This document shows, piece by piece, positions 1 through 9,068 of a stretch of DNA of 64,000 nt. Under the pieces are notes generated by a model. The model was not told where the DNA came from. It made no database searches and worked only from the letters and a program-made list of their open reading frames with translations. Within the stretch, counting starts at the first letter, position 1. Each line of letters starts with the position of its first letter. A program made the translations under genes and the position numbers. The stretch spans positions 1,054,001 through 1,118,000 of the forward strand of contig NZ_CP094459.1 in NCBI RefSeq assembly GCF_022809715.1, read 5' to 3'. The stretch is from Burkholderia pyrrocinia. GTDB lineage: Bacteria; Pseudomonadota; Gammaproteobacteria; Burkholderiales; Burkholderiaceae.

Positions 1-1
1 A

Positions 2-241
2 CGGCTGCAGCTCGTCGATACGCAGGACGTCGCCGTGACGGGTGCGGACGCGCTCGTGATCGTGACCGAATGGAAGGAATTCCGGAGCCCCGATTTCACG
101 CGCCTGAAGGCCGAACTGAAGGCGCCGGTGATTTTCGACGGGCGCAACCTGTACGAGCCGGACGCGATGGCCGAACTGGGCATCGACTACTATGCGATCG
201 GCCGGCCGTATGTCGATCCCCAGTCGTTCTCCCGTGGCTGA
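2..241 (+). CDS. ugd: UDP-glucose 6-dehydrogenase, C-terminal fragment (cut by window edge)
   Basis: Only the last 79 residues are inside the window; the reading frame is open from base 2 and stops with TGA at 239-241. The segment has the hallmarks of the C-terminal UDP-binding domain of UDP-glucose/GDP-mannose dehydrogenases: [15 protein letters not shown] followed by a FDGRNLY block and the typical ending IDYYAIGRP. The enzyme oxidises UDP-glucose to UDP-glucuronate with two NAD, in the cytoplasm. In Burkholderia this feeds exopolysaccharide and the Ara4N modification of lipid A. The next gene starts 7 bp downstream, so it is co-transcribed with the LPS heptose genes. The family assignment is firm; the exact paralogue cannot be judged from the fragment. 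Confidence 0.9.
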   Translation, partial: RLQLVDTQDVAVTGADALVIVTEWKEFRSPDFTRLKAELKAPVIFDGRNLYEPDAMAELGIDYYAIGRPYVDPQSFSRG

Positions 242-248
242 TCACACG

Positions 249-1199
249 ATGAATACTCTCCGCGAAGTCGTTCCGGTGCCGCGCGCGCAGCTCGCGCGCT
301 CGCGTGTGCTTGTCGTCGGCGACGTGATGCTCGACCGTTACTGGTTCGGCAACGTCGATCGAATTTCGCCGGAAGCGCCGGTGCCGGTCGTGCACGTGCA
401 GCGTCAGGAAGAGCGGCTCGGGGGTGCGGCCAACGTCGCGCGCAATGCCGTGACGCTCGGCGGCCAGGCCGGATTGCTGTGCGTCGTCGGTTGCGACGAA
501 CCCGGCGAGCGGATCGTCGAGATGCTCGGCAGCAGCGGCGTGACGCCGTATCTCGAGCGCGACCCGACGCTGCCGACCACGATCAAGCTGCGCGTGCTCG
601 CACGCCAGCAGCAACTGCTGCGCGTCGACTTCGAGGCGATGCCTACGCACGAGGTGCTGCTCGCGGGGCTCGCGCGCTTCGACGCGCTGCTGCCGCAGCA
701 CGACGTCGTGCTGATGTCGGATTACGCGAAGGGCGGCCTGACGCACGTCACGACGATGATCGAGAAAGCGCGGGCGGCCGGCAAGGCCGTCCTCGTCGAC
801 CCGAAGGGCGACGACTGGGCGCGCTACCGCGGCGCCTCGCTGATCACGCCGAATCGCGCGGAGTTGCGCGAAGTGGTCGGGCAGTGGAAATCGGAAGATG
901 ATCTGCGCGCGCGCGTTGCGAATCTGCGTGCGGAACTCGGCATCGACGCGCTGCTGCTCACGCGTTCCGAAGAGGGCATGACGCTCTTTTCCGCCACCGG
1001 CGAACTGCACGCACCGGCGCTTGCGCGCGAGGTGTACGACGTGTCGGGCGCGGGCGATACCGTGATCGCGACGGTCGCGACGATGCTCGGCGCAGGCGTG
1101 CCGCTCGTCGACGCGGTCGTGCTCGCGAATCGCGCGGCAGGCATCGTGGTCGGCAAGCTCGGCACGGCCACGGTGGACTACGACGAACTGTTTCACTGA
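249..1199 (+). CDS. hldA: D-glycero-beta-D-manno-heptose-7-phosphate kinase (single-domain HldA)
   Basis: A 316-residue PfkB/ribokinase-family protein that phosphorylates heptose 7-phosphate at C1 on the ADP-heptose route to the LPS inner core. Visible landmarks are the N-terminal VVGDVMLDRYW strand, the substrate-loop GGAANVA, and the C-terminal anion-hole motif VSGAGDT (residues 265-271) with the catalytic Asp270. Enterobacterial HldE fuses this kinase to an adenylyltransferase; here the protein ends after the kinase, so the adenylyltransferase (HldC) must be encoded elsewhere. I chose the ATG at 249 because the upstream in-frame start at 192 lies inside the preceding gene. hldD follows after 63 bp on the same strand. 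Confidence 0.93.
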   Translation: MNTLREVVPVPRAQLARSRVLVVGDVMLDRYWFGNVDRISPEAPVPVVHVQRQEERLGGAANVARNAVTLGGQAGLLCVVGCDEPGERIVEMLGSSGVTPYLERDPTLPTTIKLRVLARQQQLLRVDFEAMPTHEVLLAGLARFDALLPQHDVVLMSDYAKGGLTHVTTMIEKARAAGKAVLVDPKGDDWARYRGASLITPNRAELREVVGQWKSEDDLRARVANLRAELGIDALLLTRSEEGMTLFSATGELHAPALAREVYDVSGAGDTVIATVATMLGAGVPLVDAVVLANRAAGIVVGKLGTATVDYDELFH

Positions 1200-1262
1200 G
1201 CGCATTCGGCGGCGCGACGAGCGCGTCGCACGAGTGGCTCGCACTTTTCAGGCAGGACGATC

Positions 1263-2255
1263 ATGACCCTCATCGTCACCGGCGCAGCCGGTTTTATCGG
1301 CGCGAACATCGTCAAGGCGCTCAACGAGCGCGGCGAGACGCGCATCATCGCGGTCGACAACCTGACGCGCGCGGACAAGTTCCGCAATCTCGTCGATTGC
1401 GAGATCGACGACTATCTCGACAAGACGGAATTCGTCGAACGCTTCGCGCGCGGCGACTTCGGCAAGGTGCGCGCGGTGTTCCACGAAGGCGCCTGTTCGG
1501 ACACGATGGAAACCGACGGCCGCTACATGATGGACAACAACTTCCGCTACAGCCGCGCGGTGCTCGACGCGTGCCTCGCGCAAGGCGCGCAGTTCCTGTA
1601 CGCGTCGTCGGCCGCGATCTACGGCGGCTCGACGCGTTTCGTCGAGGAGCGCGACGTCGAGGCGCCGCTGAACGTGTACGGCTATTCGAAGTTCCTGTTC
1701 GACCAGGTGATCCGTCGCGTGCTGCCGACCGCGAAGAGCCAGATCGCCGGCTTCCGCTATTTCAACGTGTACGGCGCGCGCGAAACGCACAAGGGCCGCA
1801 TGGCGTCGGTTGCGTTCCACAACTTCAACCAGTTCCGCGCGGAAGGCAAGGTGAAGCTGTTCGGCGAGTACAACGGCTATGCACCGGGCGAGCAGACGCG
1901 CGATTTCGTGTCGGTCGAGGACGTCGCGAAGGTGAACCTGTTCTTCTTCGATCATCCGGAGAAGTCGGGCATCTTCAACCTCGGCACGGGCCGTGCGCAG
2001 CCGTTCAACGATATCGCGTCGACGGTCGTGAACACGCTGCGTGCGCTCGACAACCTGCCGCCGCTGACACTCGCGCAGCAGGTCGAGCAGGGGCTGATCG
2101 AATACGTGCCGTTCCCCGATGCGTTGCGCGGCAAGTACCAGTGCTTCACGCAGGCCGACCAGACGAAACTGCGCGCCGCCGGCTACGATGCACCGTTCCT
2201 GACCGTGCAGGAAGGCGTCGACCGCTACGTTCGTTGGCTGTCCGGCCAGGTTTAA
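1263..2255 (+). CDS. hldD: ADP-L-glycero-D-manno-heptose-6-epimerase
   Basis: A 330-residue extended short-chain dehydrogenase/reductase that inverts C6 of ADP-D-glycero-D-manno-heptose, the last step before heptose is put on lipid A-Kdo. The N-terminus has the Rossmann motif [11 protein letters not shown]. The active-site YxxxK is Tyr139-Lys143 (YGYSK), close to Tyr140/Lys144 of the E. coli enzyme. The family-specific stretch [16 protein letters not shown] follows. Length matches the family. The gene directly follows hldA, giving a kinase-epimerase pair, and a small exported HhH protein gene lies 73 bp downstream. Confidence 0.95.
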   Translation: MTLIVTGAAGFIGANIVKALNERGETRIIAVDNLTRADKFRNLVDCEIDDYLDKTEFVERFARGDFGKVRAVFHEGACSDTMETDGRYMMDNNFRYSRAVLDACLAQGAQFLYASSAAIYGGSTRFVEERDVEAPLNVYGYSKFLFDQVIRRVLPTAKSQIAGFRYFNVYGARETHKGRMASVAFHNFNQFRAEGKVKLFGEYNGYAPGEQTRDFVSVEDVAKVNLFFFDHPEKSGIFNLGTGRAQPFNDIASTVVNTLRALDNLPPLTLAQQVEQGLIEYVPFPDALRGKYQCFTQADQTKLRAAGYDAPFLTVQEGVDRYVRWLSGQV

Positions 2256-2328
2256 GCGGAAGCGTTGTATCGATAGACTGGGTCTCACGGTCGGCAGCCG
2301 CCGGCCGTTTTCAACGGAGATCCAGCAC

Positions 2329-2691
2329 ATGATCAGAAAATGGTTTGCCGCAGCGGTCATGCTCGGCGCAGTCGCGTCGGCCTGGGCGGCCGTCGACGTC
2401 AACACCGCGAACGAGGATGCGCTCGTCGGCATCAAGGGCATCGGCCCGGCGCGGGCGAAGGCGATTCTGGACGAACGCGGCGCGCGCGGTCCGTTCAGGA
2501 GTGCGGAAGATCTCGCGTCACGCGTGAAAGGCATGGGCGGCCATACCGTCGAGCGACTTCAGCAGGAAGGGCTGACGGTAGGCGCGGCCGGCGCGGGCGC
2601 GACCGGCTCGGGCACTGCAGCCGCGCCGGTCGCGGGCAAGGCGGCAGCAGCAAAGCCCGCCGCGGCACCTGCCCGCACCGCGCAGAAGTAA
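2329..2691 (+). CDS. ComEA-like exported helix-hairpin-helix protein
   Basis: A 120-residue protein with a Sec signal peptide (about residues 1-21, ending SAWA), a double helix-hairpin-helix DNA-binding unit (about 22-75) and a low-complexity Ala/Gly/Thr tail. The HhH unit carries VDVNTANEDAL and IKGIGPARAKAIL, the signature of ComEA, which binds incoming transforming DNA in the periplasm. It follows hldD by 73 bp and is closed by a terminator at 2747-2770. Many betaproteobacteria have such a gene without proven competence, so a DNA-uptake role is inferred from the family only. Confidence 0.85.
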   Translation: MIRKWFAAAVMLGAVASAWAAVDVNTANEDALVGIKGIGPARAKAILDERGARGPFRSAEDLASRVKGMGGHTVERLQQEGLTVGAAGAGATGSGTAAAPVAGKAAAAKPAAAPARTAQK

Positions 2692-2746
2692 CGCGTCGCG
2701 CGCGACCGACAAAGAGCTCCTTCAGTCGCCGTCATTGCGACGGCTT

Positions 2747-2770
2747 CCCGCGGCATGCCGCGGGTTTTTT
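2747..2770 (+). terminator. Rho-independent terminator after the comEA-like gene
   Basis: An 18-bp perfect palindrome (CCCGCGGCATGCCGCGGG) is followed at once by TTTTTT. It lies 56 bp after the stop codon and separates the LPS operon from cysM. Confidence 0.85.
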
Positions 2771-2905
2771 GCGTGCGCACTGCGTGCGCAGCGATCGCGA
2801 ATCGCGCGGCATGCGTATTCCATCGTCGCAAAGGGGTTGCCGGCGCGAGCGGCGGCGCTGGTTTACAATCGACCGATTGATCGGCCTCGTACTCACGGCA
2901 TACCC

Positions 2906-3808
2906 ATGGCTTACAAAACTATCGAAGACACGATCGGCAATACGCCGCTCGTGCAACTGGTCCGCTTGCCGGACGACGAGATTCGCGCGCGCAACAACGT
3001 GGTGCTCGCGAAGCTCGAAGGCAACAATCCGGCCGGTTCCGTGAAGGATCGCCCGGCGCTGTCGATGATCAGCAAGGCCGAGGCGCGCGGGCGCATCAAG
3101 CCGGGCGATACGCTGATCGAGGCGACGAGCGGCAACACGGGCATCGCGCTCGCGATGGCAGCGGCGATCCGCGGCTACAAGATGGTGCTGATCATGCCGG
3201 AGGACCTGTCGGTCGAGCGCCGCCAGAGCATGGCGGCCTATGGCGCCGAGATCATCCTCACGCCGGTGAAGGGCGGGATGGAGCTGGCGCGTGACCTGGC
3301 GGACCAGATGCAGCGCGAAGGCAAGGGCGTGATCCTCGATCAGTTCGCCAACCCCGACAACCCGGTCGCGCACTACGAAGCGACCGGCCCGGAGATCTGG
3401 CGCGACACCGACGGGCGCGTGACGCACTTCGTGTCGGCGATGGGCACGACCGGCACGATCATGGGCGTGTCGCAGTATCTGAAGGAACGGAATCCCGCGA
3501 TCGAGATCGTCGGTGCGCAGCCGGAAGAAGGTTCGCGCATTCCCGGCATCCGCAAATGGCCGGAAGCCTATTTGCCGACGATCTTCGATCGCAGCCGCGT
3601 CGACCGCGTCGAGAACGTGAGCCAGGCCGCCTCCGAAACGATGGCGCGCCGGCTGGCGGCTGTCGAAGGCATCTTCGCGGGCATTTCGTCGGGCGGCGCG
3701 TGCGAAGTCGCGATGCGCATCGCGCGTCAGGTCGAGAACGCGACGATCGTGTTCATCGTTTGCGATCGCGGCGACCGCTATTTGTCCACGGGCGTGTTCC
3801 CGGCCTGA
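2906..3808 (+). CDS. cysM: Cysteine synthase B (O-acetylserine sulfhydrylase)
   Basis: A 300-residue fold-type II PLP enzyme making cysteine from O-acetylserine and sulfide (or thiosulfate for CysM). The PLP lysine is Lys47 in AGSVKDRPAL, and the phosphate loop TSGNTG is at residues 74-79. The late GTTGTIMGV and GISSGGA loops are also present. The sequence resembles CysM more than CysK over its whole length, and CysM enzymes are about 300 residues. The ATG at 2906 opens the conserved MAYKTIEDTIGNTPL; upstream in-frame codons are not conserved-looking. A TACAAT hexamer at 2863-2868 could be its -10 element. The gene converges on mltB with a shared terminator. Confidence 0.94.
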   Translation: MAYKTIEDTIGNTPLVQLVRLPDDEIRARNNVVLAKLEGNNPAGSVKDRPALSMISKAEARGRIKPGDTLIEATSGNTGIALAMAAAIRGYKMVLIMPEDLSVERRQSMAAYGAEIILTPVKGGMELARDLADQMQREGKGVILDQFANPDNPVAHYEATGPEIWRDTDGRVTHFVSAMGTTGTIMGVSQYLKERNPAIEIVGAQPEEGSRIPGIRKWPEAYLPTIFDRSRVDRVENVSQAASETMARRLAAVEGIFAGISSGGACEVAMRIARQVENATIVFIVCDRGDRYLSTGVFPA

Positions 3809-3826
3809 GCCCGTCCCGCACGCGAT

Positions 3827-3857
3827 AAAAAAAACGCCGCAGTTGCGGCGTTTTTTT
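3827..3857. terminator. Bidirectional terminator between cysM and mltB
   Basis: AACGCCGC-AGTT-GCGGCGTT is flanked by an A-run on the left and a T-run on the right, so it can act on both converging genes. Confidence 0.9.
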
Positions 3858-3876
3858 GTTTGGGCGGGTGCGTTGC

Positions 3877-5094
3877 CTACTGCGCTTGCTCGTCCGCGTT
3901 GCCCGGCGTCAGCGCGCCGCTCGCTTCCATCTGCGCCTTCACGGCCTCGCCGAGCTGATACACGGTGAGTGCGTAGAAGAAGCTGCGGTTGTAGCGCGTC
4001 AGCACGTAGAAATTCTTCAGCCCGAGCATGTATTCGGTCGCGCGCCCCGGCGACGGCAGATCGACCACGGTCACCGGCGTGGCGGCTTCGGTGGTGATGT
4101 TGACCGCCGGTTCGTTCAGCGTCATGCCCGCGCGCATCAGTTGCGACAGCGCCCAGTGCGGTTCGGGCTGGCCGTCGGCGGCGGCCTGTGCGATCCCCAG
4201 GCTGCCCGTATCGGGCGTGATCTGCCAGACCACCGGGCGGTCGGTTTCCCAGCCGTGCTGCTTCAGGTAGTTAGCGACGCTGCCGATCGCGTCGACAGGA
4301 CTGCTGCGCAGATCGACATGGCCCGTGCCGTCGAAGTCGACTGCATATTCGCGGATGCTGCTCGGCAGAAACTGCGGAATCCCGATCGCACCCGTATACG
4401 AGCCGAGCACGGTGGTCGGGTCGAGCTGGTTGTCACGGGTCCAGACCAGGAAATCCTCGAGGTTCTTGCGGAACGTTGCCTGGCGGCTGTCGCGATTCGG
4501 CGTGTCCGGATAGTCGAACGTGAGCGTCGTCAGCGCGTCGAGCACGCGGAAACTGCCCATGTAGCGGCCATAGATCGTCTCGACGCCGATGATGCCGACG
4601 ATCACCTCGGGCGGCACGCCGAACTCCCGGGATGCGCGCTGCAGCGTTGCCTGGTTGGCCTTCCAGAACTTCACGCCCGCGTTGATGCGGATCGGCTCGA
4701 TGAAGCGCGAGCGATAGACGCGCCAGTTCTTGACCGTCGGCGACGCGGCGGGCTTCACGAGCTTGACTGCCGTCGCCGAATAGCTGATGCGCGAGAACAG
4801 CGCATGCAGGCTCGCGGAGTCGAAGCCGTTGCGGCTCACCATCTCGTCGATGAACGCGTCGACCTTCGCGTTGCTCGCGTAACGCTGCGGAACGATTTCC
4901 TCTTCGAAGGTCTGGCCTTGCGGCGCCGGCTGCTGGGGCTGGGCCTGTGCGACGCGCGTACCGGCAGGCTTCGCAGGCTGCGTCTGCGCGCCGGCAGGCG
5001 CGGCGCCGAGGGCTGCGGCGACGGCGGCAACGACGAGCGGAGCGCGAACACGGCGCAGCGCGGAGAGAAGGGCGGCAGGCTTGCTGGAATTCAT
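3877..5094 (-). CDS. mltB: Lytic murein transglycosylase B
   Basis: A 405-residue periplasmic lytic transglycosylase that cleaves the MurNAc-GlcNAc bond of peptidoglycan with 1,6-anhydro ring formation. A signal peptide ends near residue 36 (APAGAQ) with no lipobox Cys, so it is likely soluble, or anchored differently from E. coli MltB. A Pro/Gln-rich linker follows. The catalytic core has GVPPEVIVGIIGVETIYG with catalytic Glu172, then TFDYPDTPNRDSRQATFR and the GAIGIPQFLPSSIREYA motif of the SLT_2 (family 3) fold. It is convergent with cysM and divergent from the deacetylase gene. Confidence 0.93.
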   Translation of the reverse strand: MNSSKPAALLSALRRVRAPLVVAAVAAALGAAPAGAQTQPAKPAGTRVAQAQPQQPAPQGQTFEEEIVPQRYASNAKVDAFIDEMVSRNGFDSASLHALFSRISYSATAVKLVKPAASPTVKNWRVYRSRFIEPIRINAGVKFWKANQATLQRASREFGVPPEVIVGIIGVETIYGRYMGSFRVLDALTTLTFDYPDTPNRDSRQATFRKNLEDFLVWTRDNQLDPTTVLGSYTGAIGIPQFLPSSIREYAVDFDGTGHVDLRSSPVDAIGSVANYLKQHGWETDRPVVWQITPDTGSLGIAQAAADGQPEPHWALSQLMRAGMTLNEPAVNITTEAATPVTVVDLPSPGRATEYMLGLKNFYVLTRYNRSFFYALTVYQLGEAVKAQMEASGALTPGNADEQAQ

Positions 5095-5264
5095 GTCGAA
5101 GCGGGCGGACGGGGGCGATTGGGTTCGGCGCAGTATACCCGACGCATCCGGCGCGCCGGGGCGAAACCGGGCCCCGTTGTGGTAAGTTAGCGGCGAATTC
5201 GCGGCAGACGATGGACATCATTGATGGAGACCTGCGGCGCACCGCGCGCTGCGGATGACAGCTT

Positions 5265-6188
5265 ATGGCAACCGCTTTCTATACGCACCCCGACTGCATG
5301 TTGCACGAGATGGGGGAATGGCATCCGGAATGCCCGGCCCGATTGTCGGCGATCCAGGATCAACTGATCGCGAGCCGCATCGACGACCTGATCGTGCACG
5401 AAACCGCGCCGTTCGCGAGCGAGGTGGCGTTGGGCCGTGTGCATACGCAGGCGCACATCGACTACATCCGGAGCATGACGCCGGTCGACGGCTACGTCGA
5501 GATCGATCCCGATACGCTGATGAACCGCGACACGTGGCGCGCGGCGCTGCGTGCAGCCGGTGCCGCGATCGCGGCGACCGACGCGGTGATCGAAGGCCGC
5601 TACGCGAATGCGTTCTGCGGCGTCCGGCCGCCCGGCCACCACGCGGAGCCGGCGCGCGCGATGGGTTTCTGCTTCTTCAACAACGTCGCGATCGCCGCGC
5701 GGCATGCGCTCGACGTGCACGGTCTCGAACGTGTCGCGATCATCGATTTCGACGTGCACCACGGCAACGGCACCGAGGCTGCATTCGCCAACGACGAGCG
5801 CGTGCTGATGTGCAGTTTCTTCCAGCATCCGCTGTACCCGTTCTCGGGCGTCGATCACCAGGCGCCGAACATGGTCAACCTGCCGATGCCCGCGCGCAGC
5901 AACGGGATGGCGATCCGCGAAGCCGTCGACATGTTCTGGCTGCCGCGTCTCGACGCGTTCAAGCCGCAGATGCTGTTCGTGTCGGCGGGCTTCGATGCGC
6001 ATCGCGAGGACGACATCGGCAACCTCGGCCTCGTCGAGACCGACTTCGAATGGCTGACCGCGCAGATCGTCGACGTCGCGCGTCGTCATGCGCAGGGCCG
6101 CATCGTGAGCTGTCTCGAAGGCGGCTACAACCTGTCCGCACTCGGGCGCAGCGTCGTCGCGCACCTGCGCGTGCTGGCCGGTATCTGA
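5265..6188 (+). CDS. Histone-deacetylase-family amidohydrolase (acetylpolyamine/acetoin-utilisation type)
   Basis: A 307-residue zinc hydrolase of the class II arginase/deacetylase fold. The active-site block is intact: PPGHHAEP with the catalytic pair His125-His126, then DFDVHHGNGT, where Asp163 and His165 are zinc ligands, and SAGFDAHRED with the third ligand Asp244. Bacterial members remove acetyl groups from acetylpolyamines or from acetylated proteins such as acetyl-CoA synthetase; the substrate cannot be told from the sequence. The gene stands alone between two minus-strand genes. Confidence 0.9.
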   Translation: MATAFYTHPDCMLHEMGEWHPECPARLSAIQDQLIASRIDDLIVHETAPFASEVALGRVHTQAHIDYIRSMTPVDGYVEIDPDTLMNRDTWRAALRAAGAAIAATDAVIEGRYANAFCGVRPPGHHAEPARAMGFCFFNNVAIAARHALDVHGLERVAIIDFDVHHGNGTEAAFANDERVLMCSFFQHPLYPFSGVDHQAPNMVNLPMPARSNGMAIREAVDMFWLPRLDAFKPQMLFVSAGFDAHREDDIGNLGLVETDFEWLTAQIVDVARRHAQGRIVSCLEGGYNLSALGRSVVAHLRVLAGI

Positions 6189-6219
6189 CCGTCCGTCCGC
6201 CGCCAGCATGTGCGCTTGA

Positions 6220-7140
6220 TCAGCGCGCCGGCACGCGCGCGTGAATCCACGCGATCAGCGCATCGATCACGCGGTCGCGTTCGAGATCGTTCATCGTTTC
6301 GTGGAAACCACCTTCGTATAGCGTCAGCGTGCGATCGGGCGAGCCGACGCGCGCGCCGAACGCACGGCTGCCGTCGGGTTCGGTCAGCTTGTCGTCGGTG
6401 CCGTGATAGACGAGCACCGGGACGCGCAGCGCGCCGCGGCCGCGTTCGATGCGCGCCATCGCGTCGAGAATCTCCGCGCCGGTGCGCGCGGGCACCGCGC
6501 CGTGATGCACGAGCGGGTCGGCGCGATTGGCCGCGACGATGGCCGGATCGCGCGACAGCAGCGCCGCGTCGATCCGGATCGCGGGAAAGGTCGGCCACGC
6601 GCGGCTGATGACGCGGCTTACCGCGAGCATCCAGCGCGGCACGTCGCGCCCCGGTGCGAGCGCCGGGCTCGACAGCACGAGGCCCGTGAGCGCATGGCCG
6701 CTGGCCGGCGCGCGTTCTATCGCGTACAGCGCGGCGACCGCGCCGCCCATGCTGTGTCCCATCAGGAACAGCGGCGTATTGCCGCGCGCGGCTTCGGCGA
6801 CCAGCGCATCCGCATCGTTCAGGTAATCGTCGAAACGCTCGACCCAGGCTCGCTTGCCGGGCGACTGGCCGTGCCCGCGCAGATCGATCGCGAGCACGTC
6901 GATGCCGGCCGCGTTCAGCCGGCCGGCGAGCGCGGCATAACGGCCCGCGTGTTCGGCGAGGCCATGCACGAGCGCGATCGTCGCGCGCGGCGGCGCGGTG
7001 CCGCTGCCGGCCGGCCAGCGGTACGATGCCAGTTCGAGCCCGTCCGCAGCGCGTAGCCGGCCCATTTTCGGCGCGGGCGGCGACGAAGGCGCCGATCCGG
7101 CAGTGGCGGGCGCGGCGGCCGGCGTGGTGGTGGCGGTCAT
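6220..7140 (-). CDS. Alpha/beta hydrolase, monoacylglycerol-lipase-like
   Basis: A 306-residue serine hydrolase of the Hydrolase_4 (lysophospholipase/monoacylglycerol lipase) type. The N-terminal 25 residues are low-complexity Ala/Pro/Thr. The fold starts with TIALVHGLAEHAGRY, followed by DLRGHGQSPGKR. The nucleophile elbow GHSMGG has Ser130; the triad is completed by the Asp in YHGTDDKLTEP and the His in GGFHETMND. I chose the ATG at 7140, which has AGGGA upstream, over an in-frame start 13 codons earlier. It ends 31 bp from the convergent deacetylase gene. It is divergent from metN. Confidence 0.88.
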   Translation of the reverse strand: MTATTTPAAAPATAGSAPSSPPAPKMGRLRAADGLELASYRWPAGSGTAPPRATIALVHGLAEHAGRYAALAGRLNAAGIDVLAIDLRGHGQSPGKRAWVERFDDYLNDADALVAEAARGNTPLFLMGHSMGGAVAALYAIERAPASGHALTGLVLSSPALAPGRDVPRWMLAVSRVISRAWPTFPAIRIDAALLSRDPAIVAANRADPLVHHGAVPARTGAEILDAMARIERGRGALRVPVLVYHGTDDKLTEPDGSRAFGARVGSPDRTLTLYEGGFHETMNDLERDRVIDALIAWIHARVPAR

Positions 7141-7305
7141 CTGGCGTGTCCCTGTTCGTTGGTCGGTGTTCCGGATCATAGTCGCGGCATTGTCGCGACG
7201 GGCCAGCGGCGCTCCTCTAATTTCGTGAGGTTATGAAAAGATCGAAATCGATTATTAAGGGGAATGAGGGGTTTGCGGTAAAATCGCCGACTATTCCAGA
7301 TGCAT

Positions 7306-7349
7306 CGGTGGCCGACTGGCGGGCCTGCGCGCCGGCCGGCCACCGTTTT
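7306..7349 (+). promoter_or_regulatory. Terminator-like hairpin directly before the metN start codon
   Basis: CGGTGGCCG (7306-7314) and CGGCCACCG (7337-7345) are perfect 9-bp arms. A further GGCG/CGCC pairing (7318-7321/7330-7333) lies inside the loop, and TTTTGTTT follows at 7346-7353. The metN ATG is at 7356, and no Shine-Dalgarno sequence is visible between hairpin and start. The geometry fits an intrinsic terminator or translation-blocking hairpin in the metNIQ leader; regulation is inferred. Confidence 0.55.
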
Positions 7350-7355
7350 GTTTAC

Positions 7356-8390
7356 ATGATCGAATTACGCAATCTTTCGCAGCGTTTCCCCGGGCCGAGC
7401 GGCTGGGTCGAGGCGCTGCACAACGTCAACCTGACGATTCCGCAGGGCGAGGTGTTCGGCATCATCGGCCGAAGCGGCGCCGGCAAGAGCACGCTCGTGC
7501 GCACCATCAACCTGCTCACGCGGCCGACCGAAGGCAATGTCGTCGTCGGCGGGCGCGATCTCACGCTGCTGCCGGCCGGCGCGCTGCGCGAGGCGCGCCG
7601 CGAGATCGGCATGATCTTCCAGCACTTCAACCTGCTGTCGTCGCGCACGGTGTTCGACAACGTCGCACTGCCGCTGGAGCTGGCCGGCGCAAGCCGTGCC
7701 GACATCGAGGCCGCCGTGCTGCCGCTGCTCGACCTCGTCGGGCTGTCCGCGCAGAAGGATCGTTACCCGGCGCAGATCAGCGGCGGACAGAAGCAGCGCG
7801 TCGGCATCGCACGCGCGCTCGCGAGCCAGCCGAAGGTGCTGTTGTCGGACGAAGCGACGTCCGCGCTCGATCCCGAGACCACACGTTCGATCCTCGACCT
7901 GCTGAAGCGCATCAACCGCGAACTCGGCCTGACGATCGTGCTGATCACGCACCAGATGGAAGTGATCAAGCAGGTGTGCGATCGCGTCGCGGTGCTCGAT
8001 GCGGGGCGGGTGGTCGAGGAGGGCCGCGTGATCGACGTGTTCCTGCAGCCGCATCACGAAGTGACGCGCGCGCTGATCGGCGACGTGATCGCGCAGGAAC
8101 TGCCGCCCGCGCTGAAGGTGCGCGTGGCCGAGCGGCTGAAGACAGGTAGCGGGCATCTGCTGCGGCTCGCGTTCACGGGCTCGGGTGTCGACCAGCCGAT
8201 CCTGTCGGAGACGATCCGCCGATACGAACTCGATTTCAACATCCTGCACGGCCAGATCGACGAGATTCAGGGGCAGGCATTCGGTTCGCTCGCGGTGCTC
8301 GCGGGCGGCGAGCCGGGCAAGGTCGGGCAGGCGCTCGCGTTCCTGCGCGAGCAAGGTGTGGTGGTAGAGGAGCTTTCGTATGTTGAGTGA
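7356..8390 (+). CDS. metN: Methionine ABC transporter, ATP-binding subunit
   Basis: A 344-residue ABC ATPase energising D/L-methionine uptake. Walker A is GRSGAGKST (residues 38-46), the signature is [15 protein letters not shown], and Walker B is [13 protein letters not shown] followed by the switch His in VLITHQM. The C-terminal 90 residues form the NIL (ACT-like) domain that binds methionine and trans-inhibits the pump. The length equals E. coli MetN. An in-frame ATG at 7233 would add 41 residues unlike any MetN N-terminus and of AT-richer composition, so I start at [11 protein letters not shown]. The last 11 bp overlap metI. Confidence 0.95.
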   Translation: MIELRNLSQRFPGPSGWVEALHNVNLTIPQGEVFGIIGRSGAGKSTLVRTINLLTRPTEGNVVVGGRDLTLLPAGALREARREIGMIFQHFNLLSSRTVFDNVALPLELAGASRADIEAAVLPLLDLVGLSAQKDRYPAQISGGQKQRVGIARALASQPKVLLSDEATSALDPETTRSILDLLKRINRELGLTIVLITHQMEVIKQVCDRVAVLDAGRVVEEGRVIDVFLQPHHEVTRALIGDVIAQELPPALKVRVAERLKTGSGHLLRLAFTGSGVDQPILSETIRRYELDFNILHGQIDEIQGQAFGSLAVLAGGEPGKVGQALAFLREQGVVVEELSYVE

Positions 8391-9033
8391 GATGTTCGAT
8401 ATGTTCGTGCAGTCGTTCTGGGAGACGCTGATCATGGTCGGCATCTCCGGGGCGGTCGGCGCGCTCGTCGGTCTGCCGCTCGGCGTGCTGCTCTACTTGA
8501 CCGATCGCCAGGGCGTGCTGCAGAACCTCGCGGTGAATCGCGTGCTCGGCGGCATCGTGAACGCCGTCCGCTCGACGCCGTTCATCATCCTGCTGGTCGC
8601 GGTGATTCCGTTTACGCGGCTCGTCACGGGGTCGTCGATCGGCACGGCCGCGGCGGTCGTGCCGCTGACGCTGGCGGCCGCGCCGTTCATCGCGCGTCTC
8701 GTCGAGACGGCGCTGCGCGAAGTCGACCGCGGGCTGATCGAAGCCGCGCAATCGATGGGCGCGACCACGTCGCAGATCGTATTCAAGGTGTTGCTGCCCG
8801 AATCGCTGCCGGGCGTGGTGGCGGGCCTGACGATCACGTTCGTGTCGTTGGTCGGCTATTCGGCGATGGCCGGTGCGATCGGCGGCGGCGGGCTCGGCGA
8901 TCTCGGGATTCGCTACGGCTACCAGCGCTATCTGCCGGAAGTGATGTGGACGGTCGTCGCGATCCTGATCGTGTTCGTGCAGATCGTGCAGTCGTTCGGC
9001 GACTGGCTCGTCCGCCGGCTGAGCCACAAATAA
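8380..9033 (+). CDS. metI: Methionine ABC transporter, permease subunit
   Basis: A 217-residue inner-membrane permease with about five transmembrane helices. The BPD_transp_1 coupling loop that docks on MetN is [22 protein letters not shown], of which the EAA...G core is intact. The start overlaps metN by 11 bp, so translation is probably coupled. The size and the ending ([16 protein letters not shown]) are typical of MetI. Confidence 0.95.
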   Translation: MLSEMFDMFVQSFWETLIMVGISGAVGALVGLPLGVLLYLTDRQGVLQNLAVNRVLGGIVNAVRSTPFIILLVAVIPFTRLVTGSSIGTAAAVVPLTLAAAPFIARLVETALREVDRGLIEAAQSMGATTSQIVFKVLLPESLPGVVAGLTITFVSLVGYSAMAGAIGGGGLGDLGIRYGYQRYLPEVMWTVVAILIVFVQIVQSFGDWLVRRLSHK

Positions 9034-9068
9034 GACGAAATTGATCCGTTAGTTAGGGGGAAGAGACG

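Noticed and set aside
7233..7355. 41-residue N-terminal extension of MetN
   Set aside because: It does not resemble MetN, crosses the hairpin, and MetN proteins begin at the MIELRNL position.
7180..7355. SAM riboswitch in the metN leader
   Set aside because: I could not fit a known SAM-binding aptamer; only the terminal hairpin is supported.
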